A stretch of 64,000 nucleotides of DNA, from contig VZTG01010308.1 of assembly GCA_013397845.1 (NCBI GenBank), positions 1 to 64,000 on the forward strand, written 5' to 3'. This document shows, one piece after another, positions 11,481 through 23,000 of this stretch (position 1 is its first letter; each line of letters starts with the position of its first letter). The translations under genes were made by a program, and so were the position numbers. The notes under the pieces were generated by a model that was given only the letters and a program-made list of their open reading frames with translations, ran no database searches and was not told where the DNA came from. Origin of the DNA: Melanocharis versteri. Taxonomy: Eukaryota; Chordata; Aves; Passeriformes; Melanocharitidae.

Positions 11481-13825
11481 GATACATTTTACACACTTGC
11501 AAAAACATTTTATTACAAAGTACATCGGAGGGTAGGAGAGAACACAAGATGTCGGTTGGAAGCAAGACTCTATGGTAATGTCAGCTTTCCCCAGGTTTAA
11601 AAAAATGTAAAAAATTAAAAATCTGCGACTTCTTAAGAAAATAGCCTGGACATGTACAGAACACGCCGTGAGAACTTTCCCTTTGAGCTCTTTGTTTCTC
11701 CAGTCGGAGTTTCCTCCCTCTTTTCCCGTGATTCCAGGAGCTCTGGATCAGTCAGGAACCACAGACAGGTGGGGTTTGTGGCAGGGTCCCTGCACACACA
11801 AAGCTACTGAGGGGTGGCACTGAGGATTTGGGAACTGATTGCCATGGAGAGATGCTTGGTTTAATCTCTTTAAAAAACCCCAAACACTAGGTCTGTTAGC
11901 ATGGAGGAGTGCATTACTTACTAACATTATTTCAATAACGAGTGCTGCTGGGTTTTCCTTGTTCTGCCCATTTTTGAGATTTCTTTCTGCTTAATTAAAA
12001 AAAAAAAAAAGTATTTTTTTGTTTGGAAATATTAGGGTTTCTAAACCATGTCATGTGGGCTGTCCTGTAAACAGTTCCATATTTTAGTTGAAAACAATAT
12101 AAAATACATGAAACACTGGCACTTCCTTCCTGGTGTGCAGGATCACCTTCCTGATCCTTCAACTCCCACCAAAGGATTTCAGGATTTGCTTCTGTGCGAG
12201 AGCTCGTAGCCCTCTTGAAGGTTTACTGCAAATATTGAGCTGGCCATAGGCATCTTCTGCATTCCCATTCCCATTTTAACTTGCTTTTCTTGCTCTTTGG
12301 GGGAAAAAAAATAAGTTATTTTCCTCCAGTTTCCTCTCAGGAATAAATTGGCTGCTGAGCTAAGAGGAGAAACAGTGTGAAAGAAAAACATTTTCCAAAT
12401 TTTTAGTATGTGCAAATTAATGATCAGGGTCCTTGCTCCTAAAGGCCGAAGAATTTGTACCTTCCTGCTGCTGCAGGGGATGCAATTTCAAACCCAGTTT
12501 TTGTCACATGATACTCAAAATTATCTGAAATCCTTAGGGAAAAATCCCAAACCAAAACAAAAGCCAGAATTCCCGCTCCCTGGCCACTTCTAGCATGAGG
12601 AATTTTTCCACCAATGGTCATTTTAGATGCAAGTTTAATGACAGTAGCAAATACTTAAAGGAAAAAGTTGCAGTTTATAAGTCAGAGCAAAACTTTTAAG
12701 TGCCATTTAAAAGGAAAGAAACCAAACCAAACAAAATCAGGAAAAATCTGATTCATATCTCTCTCCTAAGTGTTTCAATTACTGAGTACAATTAACAGAT
12801 CGAGATACAAATTATAATAAATTGGGAAACCCATCTGAGAAGCTTAATAAATAAATAAATAGCATTTCAAATTCCAGCTCCTTCCAAGCAGTGCTGCAGC
12901 CTCGACATCTCCGGGTGCCTTCTGCAGCAGTGGAGAGGTTTTCCAAAGACCGTTACCAAAAAATACGAACCCATGGCAAAGGCCAGCAATCCGGATTGGG
13001 CTGGGTCTGTTTTGGGGTCGGGTTTTGTTCCTGTGGGGTTGAGACCTTTCAGAGGTGACACTGAGGGGTTGTCCCATGGCCTGGACCCTGTGAGCTGGAG
13101 GTGCTTAAAGGCTGGGCCTGATTTTTGGGAGGTTTCTGGCCGCTGCCCCGCTGGGGCCGAGCAGCAGAGCGGTTCTTCTGGTGGTGAGGACACAGCTAAA
13201 CCAGAAATGATGTTGACATGTGAGAGCTTGGTCGGAGTCTACATCGCATGAAGGCAGAGAATACACCACAGTCACGTCGCGGAGATCAGCGCGGCCTTGG
13301 GCCGCGGGAAAAATTGTGCTTTGTCCAGGAATTCTGTGCTGAAAACTGCACTCCCCGATCAACATGGAGCTGTAAAACTGAACGCTGCTGCAGACATAAG
13401 GCTTGCTCGTTATTTTCCCCCCTCGTTGCTGTCCAGAGACAACAACCCCGACCCCCAGAAGGCTTTCACCATTCCTGTGGGAGCAGGACGCCGGCCTGCG
13501 CTCGAACGGCTCGGAGCGCGACGCTTTCGGATCTGAGAGCGGGGGGAAAACAGTTTTGCTTCCCATCTTTGTCCAAATTTCCATTCAGGTTTTACATCCC
13601 ACATTGGCAAACTGCAAGTAGAAGTGGGCGGGGGGCTCCCCGAGCCCGTGCTCCTGGCGCGGTGAGTCCGTAGGTACAAAGGCCTTTTTGGTACGCACGG
13701 TGAGAGCTGGGCGCTGCCCTCGGCCAGGACGCTCCTCATCCCACCAAGATCCCGTCAGAGATGGTGGAGAGAACTCCAGATATTTGTCAGAGAAGGCCTT
13801 GAACTCCACACGTGATGGACTTGGG
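11480..13825 (-). other. INSYN2A: Inferred 3' UTR of INSYN2A
   Basis: The stretch immediately follows the INSYN2A stop codon at 13826. On the - strand the first canonical AATAAA I find downstream of the stop is at 11514-11509, which would give a 3' UTR of roughly 2.3 kb; ATTAAA variants occur earlier. The segment has no CR1 fragment although both flanks do, which fits retained transcript sequence. The part at about 13250-13740 is unusually CpG-rich for a 3' UTR. The extent is inferred; earlier polyadenylation is possible. Confidence 0.5.
11509..11514 (-). terminator. INSYN2A: Candidate INSYN2A polyadenylation signal AATAAA
   Basis: On the - strand the text is TTTGTAATAAAATGTTTTTG. A GT-rich run (TTTTTGCAAGTGTGT) follows, as expected of a cleavage/polyadenylation site. 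It is the first canonical hexamer found downstream of the INSYN2A stop. No transcript evidence is available here. Confidence 0.45.
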
Positions 13826-14009
13826 TTAAAGGAACCAGAGTTTCCATCTTCCATGCTTTTTGGATTCAGTTTTGGATTTTTGCTTGGGAGTAGAGGAGTA
13901 GCTCTCCTGAGAATAAGGCAAAGGTGCAACCTGAGTTTCCTCAATGGGATGAAGTTTTCTCAAAACTGGCTGTAGTTTATCTTCTTGCTGTTTAAAATCC
14001 AATTCCACG
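13826..14009 (-). CDS. INSYN2A: INSYN2A coding exon 3 (C-terminal, with stop)
   Basis: This 184-nt coding part encodes residues 410-469: VELDFKQQEDKLQPVLRKLH, then PIEETQ, and the basic tail ending KHGRWKLWFL before the stop. The first base, C, completes the split serine codon 409 (AG|C). The acceptor on the - strand is cttcccatttctag|CGTGGAA. The lysine-rich end (PKQKSKTESKKHGRWK) is strongly conserved in the family. The upstream in-frame extension, to about 14101 on this strand, is intron and not protein. The exon is the last one; the 3' UTR follows it without a break. Confidence 0.97.
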
Positions 14010-17000
14010 CTAGAAATGGGAAGAAAAAAGTACTCATTAATTATGATGATAAGAAAAATGTAATTAACCCAACGTCTAAATGCGTAATTTATGGAAGTCA
14101 AATAAAAAATAGTTGTAGCACCAAAATGAAAAGGGGAAATTCAAAAAGGGACATATTACTGAAGAGAAATAGGAATGGGATTGTTCAGCTTTTCCCTGCT
14201 GTTTAGGGCAGCCTTGAGGATTACGGTGCAGGTGCTGGGAAGTGACTGAACACTAGAAATGCAACTTTTTTTTTGGTGTAGAAATGATTTTTGAGGTGTT
14301 CCAGGCTCAGTTCTCCCTTCTGGGAGATCAGGGTTGGCAGCCAGGCACCTGCATCCTCGTTCTTTGGGAGAAGCTGAGGGGTTGGCTGGAAACAAGGAGG
14401 CTGTCCCGGAAATTCTTTACCTGAGCTGCTCTTTGCCACTTTCACCGTGGAAAAGATTAATTTCACCACGTTCCTGTCATGTGTACAGACCCATATACAT
14501 GTGTAGAATGAATAGATAAATTAAAAGGCAATTCCCTTTTATAGTGCAGCCTTGCCTTCAGAAAATAGAGTGAAGCTGTAAAATCTCTGCCTGAATTCCA
14601 AACACCGTCGGCTACAAAATCCTTTCAGCAATTAAGAACCATCATTGAGATGAAATCACAACCCTTATTTGAGCTTTGTGCTGCAGAGCATTTCAAGGCC
14701 ACCTTATAAACCAAAGGAACCACAGCATAAAATTGAGCAAAAACCATGTCTGATGGTGGAAACTGAATTTTGGTCCCTCAGAAATACCCTGGAATTGGTG
14801 GTTTTGGTTGGGTTTGTGCAGCAGCCTCTGGCCACACCCTGCACTGAGGCTTTTCTTGTCTTCTGTAGAATATTTGGGGTTGGAAGGGCCCTTTGAAGGG
14901 CATCTGGTCCAGCCCCAGTGCAGTAGGGCCTCTGGATAGCACAGGATGAATTAAAAAGGGTGAAATTTTGGGAATTTAGACACTTGGGTTAATTTATTTC
15001 TTCCCTGCCCCCCTCCACTGCTGAGTTGTCTTGGGCTTTGCAATGACTGCTTTCATCATTACCTAAATATGAAATTATCATTCCTGGGCTTGAGGTCACT
15101 TTAAATTAGATATTAAATACATTTTCTGAGTTATTTCTGCCATTGCTTGTTTGGAGTGAACCACTAGGGAAGTGAGATCCGATTCCCCAGGTCTCATCCA
15201 GAAAGAGATTATTTTAAACTTCAGTTTAAGCCCTGTCTGGCTGAAGGAGCCCAGGATATGGCACAGAACACCTGAAGCCGTTTCAGAGGAAATCCTCCAA
15301 GCAGAATCACCAAGGTTGGAAAAGACCTCCAAGATTTCCAAGGGGAAATTTGGGTGGACTTAAATGTCACGCTTTTTGTAAACTGAATGACACAGAATGT
15401 CATCTAATACCGTCTGCTGATTTAGGTGGGGTTTATTTGCCTCTTAGGAATGAAAGATGCTGAGAGAAGGATAAGGAGAATTTTGTGCTTTGTTTTTTTA
15501 AGAGCTGATGGTTCTGGCTACGGGGACTCTGAGGAAGGCCCAGAAAGGGGTGCTGGAATGGTGTGAGGTCTTTCTACATCTGGCAGTGCCTAATTTGGTG
15601 TTTGGTTTAATGCTAAATCCATTCTTAGCAAAAGTTTCAGCATTTCAGTGATTTGGATAAACTTTCCAATAGCAGAGAAGAGAAATACACAAGGGAGGAA
15701 TTAAAATATAGGGAGTATTTTACCCACTGCTATCTTTTTAATGAATAAAAAGCCATTCCAAATCAAAGATAATTTAAAAAATTTCAGCTCAGTGCTGGAA
15801 GTACAGAATGGTGAATTTTCAGGAGGCAGCTGTATTGATGCAGAAGCACATTCCAAGCCTACTGAATAATATCCCTCCTTTTAATGGAAAAACAATCTTG
15901 TCTTCACTGATAACACGTTCTGTGTGCAGTTCAGCTGGCAAGAAATGGTTGGTTAGAGAAGTTCAGCATGGATTTAGTGGTGAAATGTGGATATCAGCTC
16001 ATTGGGAATGTCCCAGCACAGGAATTCTGTCAGTGAGACAGCGAAAATCTTGGAATGAGGGAAGTGCTTCTCTAAGAGCTCATTAAATCTCATTTAAAGT
16101 GCAGCATTTAGCATGTATTAAATCTGGTTTTTTTCTCAGTATAAAGTTTTTTTGGGGAAAAAGAAAAGACCTTTCGGCTCTGGCATTGCCAGAGTTCATT
16201 TTTACTCCTTTCAAACGTTCTTCTTGCAGGGAGGCTCTTAAGAGCTGCTGCAAATTGCTGTAAAGAAAGAAATTGTTATAAAACCCCCTTGCTGAACAGA
16301 GTAATTTTTTACATAATCAATTTCTATTAAAGATAGATCTCAAGAGAAAGAAAGCATCTTAGTTCTGGTCCGTCTGAGAAGCCCCATGTTATTGCCATTT
16401 GCTGCTGCAGCACAGATCAGCTTTCAGCTCCTCACATCCGAGGGAAATATTTTCCTTCTGAAGAGCCTAAAGAGGCTGAAGGAAAATAATTTGTGTTATT
16501 TCAGCATTGAGAACTGTAAATTTTGCAGAATAATTGATTGGTGTCTATCAACATCAATTTATCCAGCATTGGAGGTGTTTTAATGGAATTGCTCCATCAG
16601 GCAAATTATTTGATTGCCAGCTTAGGCTTTAATTTATCCCTGTTTGTGCTGCAGAAATAAGATAAAAACCTGATTTTTTTAAAATTTTTCACATGTCTTT
16701 CTATAGCTGACTTCTGTTTTACTCTTTTCAGTCATATGAAATACAGTTAATCATCATCAGAGATTCCCAGAATGGTTTGGGTTGGAAAGGACCTTCAGGA
16801 TCACCCAGTTCCAACCTTGCACTATCCCAGTTGCTCCAAGCCTTGTCCAGCCTGGCCTTGGCCACTTCCAGGGATTAAATTCAGCAAATATTCCATATTT
16901 GTAGGACTTTTTGATATTTTTATTACCGAGCTGCCTTCCTGAGCTTGATTCTGTCACCTGTCCCAGCTCTGCCAATCCTGTTTTGCTCAGTGCTATTTCT

Positions 17001-20000
17001 GTCCCCTCAGCGTCTCCAGGTGTCCTCTCTCCAAATGACCTTTTCCTGAAATATCCTCCCTGCCACGTGCCTCTTTTCACTTTCAAACTTGGATTTTGTC
17101 CCTTAAGCCTGCCCACAATAACTCCATTAATTTAATTATCCAGGACTGTCCTGTTCTGCTGGCATTACACACGGAGATGGGAATTATTTGCCTCAGAAGC
17201 ATTTTTTTTATAATATAATAATACTTTTCAATAGGCTGACAATTCTGAACAAGCCCTACAGAAACAAGAGACAAACCTAAATCTCATTTATTAGCACAAA
17301 CCTTGGCCTGATAGACCTGGTCAGGACATCCTAAAGCTTCACTTCCCTGCAATACTGTTAAATTTGGAACACTGAGTCAGAGATTTTTCCATGTTTAATT
17401 CCCATCCCAAATTCTTCCTCCAAACAGAGGGGCTGTTTTTATCAACAATTACAAGCAGTAAAATTCTATCTGTGATAAACATTTCAGTGTTTTCTCCCCA
17501 GGATCACTGTAGACTTACCAGGTTTACAACCAAAGCTTCCCATTTTAGGGCAGTTGCCTGTGTATCAGTGATGTCCTTCCCAGGAACATTTGGCCAAAGA
17601 AAATCAAATAACAGCCCTTGGACGATTTTATTTTGACACCACCCTCACAGGGAGGATTTTTTCCCAGTATCCCATCTCTCCCTGCCCTCTGGCAGTGGGA
17701 AGCCATTCCCTGTGTCCTGTCACTCCACATCTTGTCCCAAGTCCCTCTCCAGCTCTCCTGGAGCCCCTTTAGGGCACCTGAGTGATTGGTGTGATGAATT
17801 TTCTGGGTTTGGCTTTCTGGTTTTAACGATATATGTTAATGAGTTTATTTTTAGTGTGCAGGCAGCAGTGAACCTTTTCTAATTTAGTTGCTGTGTGAGG
17901 GATTGAAAGCAGAATTTGAGGAGTGAGAACTATTGGGATTAAACATATGGACTGTGGGAGGGGATGGAGCAACAAGCTCTGAGATACGGATGGGTTTTCT
18001 TATTTTCTAGCACAGTCACACGTTGTTGTCATGAATCATTTTAAGGTTTGAGCTGCTCATGAGCTGTTGGTTGCTGCAGAGTTGCTGAATCAGAGAAATC
18101 TGGGTTCAGGATGGAGTTGCTGAGGGATTTATCAGAGAATCATGGAATCACAGAATGGGTTGGGTTGGGAGGGACCTTAAAGCTCATCCCATTCCAATCC
18201 CTTGAGCAGGGCCACCTTCCACTATCCCAGGCTGCTCCCAGCCCCAGTGTCCAACCTGGCCTTGGGCACTGCCAGGGATCCAGGGGCAGCCACAGCTTCT
18301 CTGGGAATTCCATCCCAGCCACTCCCCACCCTCCCAGGGAACAATTCCTGCCCAGTATCCCATCCATCCCTGCCCTCTGGCAGTTTGGAGCCATTCCCTG
18401 TGTCCTGTCACTCCAGACTCTCATAGTCTCTCTCCATCTGTGCTGTAGCTCCTTGAGGTACTGGAAGGGACAATGAAGTCACCCCAAAGTTTCTCCTCTC
18501 CAGGCTGAACAATCCCAACTCTCCCAACCTTTCCCCACAGCAGAGCTGCTCCATCCCTCTGCTCATCCTGCTGCCTGCTCTGGGCTCATTCCAGCAGCTC
18601 CATGTCCTTCCTTCCCCTGTCCTGTGACACCTCCAAGGCTGGAGCCTGCACAGGCAGCTTTTCCCTCTTTCTGCCTGCAGGGAAATCCTTTTTCCTTCCC
18701 CTCCAGCTGAGCCCCTCAGGTGACACCTGAATTTCCCTTTCCATCCCCAAATCCTGCAGGCACTCAGAGCAGCTGAACCCTGGGCATTGAGCAGGGGAGG
18801 TGAGGCAGGAATTAGAGAATTCCACGGTGTCTCCTCGTGGGTCACGTTAATTGGATGTCACAGCTTTAGTGCTTCACATCCTGGAAAACCGGGATCCAGA
18901 TAAGCACTAATCACTTGAAAATGAGCTTAATGCACTTCCTAGCAATCTCTGCTAAATTTCCTATTTCAGCCCCGAAATCAGCCCAGCCTGGGATCCAAAG
19001 CACTGCCAGCATTCAGGAGCCTTTGAGATCCATTTTTTCCCAATAAGCATCTTACAGTCCAGAGATAAGATGAGAAAATGTAAATTAATTAATGTGGGTA
19101 GGAAATAAAAAGGTGATGAAAATTGCTATTCTCAGTATTTAACCACCTGACTTTCTTACACTGTTGCTATCCTAGGAATTGATGCCTTATGTTCACTTTT
19201 TATTGCCACATTTATTAATTTGAATAATTAAAATTTAAGTGTTTAACCTTTAAAAGTGAACTTCCATGTGGGCTCTGTGCTGCCTGGTTAACTTTTATCC
19301 CTGTATTTTAAGCTCTTCCACCTCTTGTACTGAATTCTGTTTTATAGGTTCTAATACAGATTTTCTGCTGGATAGTGAGAGTCCACCTTAAATTCATACA
19401 AAATAAAAACACAGCGGCATAAATCAAAATTTTAAAGGAGTCAAAAGTAGCCAAATTAATGGTTGAGACAACTTTGAGTGCCTTTTTTTTTTCCCCCACG
19501 GAACTCTAGTAGTGGAGTGTTGATTTGTTTTCCTTCCATATCAGAAATTGGGATTTCAGCTCCTGAAAGTTCCCTTCCAGAAGCTGAAGTTTCCTTGTAA
19601 AAGCTGTTGAAAATTCCTGACCTTTCTGCCTAAAGAGAAATCCAGCAGGAATTGCCTAAGATGCTCCTTCCCAGAAATAATTCATGCGAAAGGCCTGAGA
19701 ATAACACACCAAAATATTCAAGAAAAGCCCTATTTTCTCCTGCAGATTCCTGCTCAAGGATTAACATTCACATGGGATGGGAAATGAAACAGAAAGGGCA
19801 GGTCCAGGAAAAAATAATTACAGAATAAAACAGGCTGGGAAGCTTTCAGTCCGCATGGATTTGGGGTTTTCACAATTGCTGCCGTTTCTGGATTTCAGTG
19901 CAATTCCTTCTTAACAGCAAGATTTTACTGCACTGTATTATCCCTTTCTGATTTAGACTTACATAGGTGTTGAGTTTTATTAATTCAGGGAAGTTCAGTT

Positions 20001-23000
20001 TCTGTTGTGTTGGTTGGAACATTAAGGCCAATCGCTGGGCCTGCGTTAGTGACTAAATCATTGCTTTCCCTCAGGAAAAAATGGGAATATTGGTAATTTT
20101 AACCCACCTGTAGATAATACATGCACTGTTCCTGCATGTGTCACAATTGGCCGTGTCCTGACCGGTCCGATAGGAAAGCCTGCAAAGACAAGAACATGAA
20201 ATCAGTAAAAAAGTTGTTCATTTTACCAAGTTTTGGCCTTCCATGACCGTATTCATAATAATCAGAATTTCAGGATTATTTTTTTACCTTGAATATCGAA
20301 TACAAAAATCCAGCCTGTAGGAAAACAGCATCAAAAATGGCATATTCACCTTAAATTAAGAAATTTATTTTTGGAGGTGGATTAACATTTTCTCCACTTT
20401 CACACTAAGCAAACTCTCAGCACCAAGCAATAAAACAAAACACGTAATCCATTTTATCAGAAGGAATGTACAGAATATAATCTTGCAAAGTGGAGTCGCT
20501 TTAGGAATTTTGTGCCTCTCAGTGAAGTCTGAAGATTTGTTGGAGGGATGTTTGTGTGTTGAAAGGAAGAAAATGGTTTTGAAATGACATTTCCTGTGCT
20601 CCCTTAGCCTGCAGCTGTGCTTTGTCACACTCTGGTTTGAAGTCTCTTGTAGCAGTGACTTTTCATTTACCTGTGATTGTCTCTGCCTTGGTCACTTATA
20701 ATTAAAAAAGGGTTTTTGAGGTAGGCAGGTCCTTTTTTATACATAGAAATTTCATTAAAATAAATATATTTAATTAAAATAACAGTTGCCTGTGAACACG
20801 AATGCTCTGGCATGCAAACGAGTTTAAAATGAAAATTAAGTCAATATGCGTGTATTGGTACGTAGGTTTTTCTTTGTAAAATCACAATTTTAGACTCTTT
20901 TATTTTCAGTTTGAAATACAAACAAGTGCTGGCAAAGTTTCTTCATAGTTGTTTTTAGGAGAAGTGGGGAAATGATTTGTCCAGGGAACTTTGGAGATGT
21001 GGGAAATAGATGCAGTCAGGATTCCTTCAGGGAATCTGCACTCAAGCCCAGGCAGTTCAGCTGATTGACCTCCAATTATTCATTATTTGCCTAACCAGGG
21101 GTATTTGACAGAGCCCCTGCTCCTCTGCTGCCCCGACAGTGAACAGAAATGAAAAATCCAGCATTTGGGGAAAAAAAAAATTGGCTTAATTTTTACCTGA
21201 CAAAATATCCAGCCTATGCGATAGCAAGTGTTAATGGGAAATGCTGCACCAGCTGTTTGATGTGCCTGTCCCCAGGATGAAAAATCAGCCTTTCTGAGGT
21301 GCTGCAGGCTGTTTGTGTAGCTCAGAAAATGATCAGCTGGGCCTGGGTCACTTTTCTTTAGGATTCTAAGGATTTTCAGTGGCTGGGGTGGTGTCACTGC
21401 TGAAGGCTGTGGGCGCAGCTCTTGGCACTGTGGTGGCACCAGCAGAAGTTCACAGGAGGGTGAATTCACTTATTTTAAGGCTTTTTTGCCTTCTGAAAGC
21501 AAAATGCAATGTGGAGCTCTTGCTGCTCTAGATGGTGGTTGTTGTTCGGCTTCAAAATTGCTTTTTAATCAGAGGAACGAGCTCAGATACCAACAGTGCT
21601 CATTTTTAACGTGACGCCAAAGCCAAATCACAGAACCGTGGGATGGTTTGGGTTGGAAGGGACCTTAAATCCCATCCAGTGCCACTCCTGCCATGGCAGG
21701 GACACCTCCCACTGTCCCGGGCTGCTCCAGCCTGGCCTTGGGCACTGCCAGGGATCCAGGGGCAGCCACAGCTTCTCTGGGCACCCTGTGCCAGGGCCTC
21801 GCCTCCCTCCCAGGGAACAATTCCTTCCCAATATCCCATCTCAATCTGGTGTCTTTTTCCCAACCTGGAAAATGAAATTCGGTATCAATTTAGGATAGGA
21901 GGTAACATAAAAGTGGATTTTTATTGAAGGCTTTCAGGGCAGTTATAGAAGGATGCACAGAAGTCCATCTTCACAGTGGTGAGGACATTTTTATAGGTTT
22001 TAGGAAATTAGCATAATTGATGAAAGTACTAATTTGAAGAACTGGTGTTGATGCAATTTTCTCTAGGTGAAATCCGTTTTCTTGAGTTAGGCACTAAGCT
22101 GTACTTTGTCCATGAAATGTATCTTGAAGAGTTGTTCCCAGCCTTGGTAGTTAGGAAGAACCAAGATAGGATAGAGGCCTTTTATTTCTCGGGGTTTGAA
22201 GTTCTGGAATTTGTTTTGGTTTTTTGTTTAGCGAAAAGTCACGGAAAATTATTGGGAAAATTAGCCAGCAATATAATAGGTTACAGAGCTCTAAATATAC
22301 GTGCGAAGAATACAGAGAAAATATAAAGGGGAAAAAGGCAAAAATCAAAATGGCATCAAACCCACCCTCCTTCAGATGCGCAGAGGAATTTTTACAAAGC
22401 AAAACGTCCATTTTTGTGTGCTATTCCTTATGGGAAAAACCCCAGTCCTGGTTTATATTTCCTCTTATCCTCTCTAAGAGGAGAAGCAATTCCTGATTTT
22501 CATTCCCCTTCTCAAGTCCTTCCGAAGCCGACATTCAAATTGTCCCTACTATGAACCTGAGGCTTGTAAAATGTTTTTTTTTTTCTTTTTTTCAAGCTAT
22601 TGATCAGCTCCTAAAATCTCTAACTAAAGATACAACATTTCAAGCCTCCAGATGAGTTGGTGAAGGCCTTTATTTACTGAGGACATAAAGAACAGTCAAT
22701 AGCTGCCTTCAGAGGGCTGTGGCTCTGCTCTTTATAGGTAAAGCCATAAACTCTCTGTGCTGGTGCCAGCTTGGTTTGGTTTTTTTGTTTAAAGTTGTTT
22801 TCCAGTTGGGACATTTGCCTTCATCTTCGTAGCCCTGCAAACAGCTGGAACTGGGTGATCTTCAAGGTCCCTCCCAACCCAACCCATTCCATGATTTGAT
22901 GGTCTTTAAATGCACAATAATTCCAGATTTCCATATACTTAAAAACATATTTGCTGGTGGAAGGCTGATTCATTAAGCTGATGAAAATGGTCCTTGGATA

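Larger units (their letters stand above)
14010..20107 (-). other. INSYN2A: INSYN2A intron between coding exons 2 and 3
   Basis: On the - strand the intron runs from the donor ACAG|gtgggtt at 20107 to the acceptor tttctag at 14010. It contains CR1 fragments near 14863, 15302, 16752, 17636 and 18134, and otherwise AT-rich unique sequence. No additional exon was recognised; the reading phase (2 to 2) across the intron is satisfied without one. Confidence 0.9.

Noticed and set aside
14010..14101. In-frame extension upstream of the INSYN2A last exon
   Set aside because: The acceptor tttctag at 14010-14016 and the phase with the 72-nt exon show that this part is intronic.
18408..18845. 145-codon open frame on the - strand
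   Set aside because: It overlaps the 490-bp CR1 fragment. It does not match the CR1 reverse transcriptase, which lies further 5' in the element.
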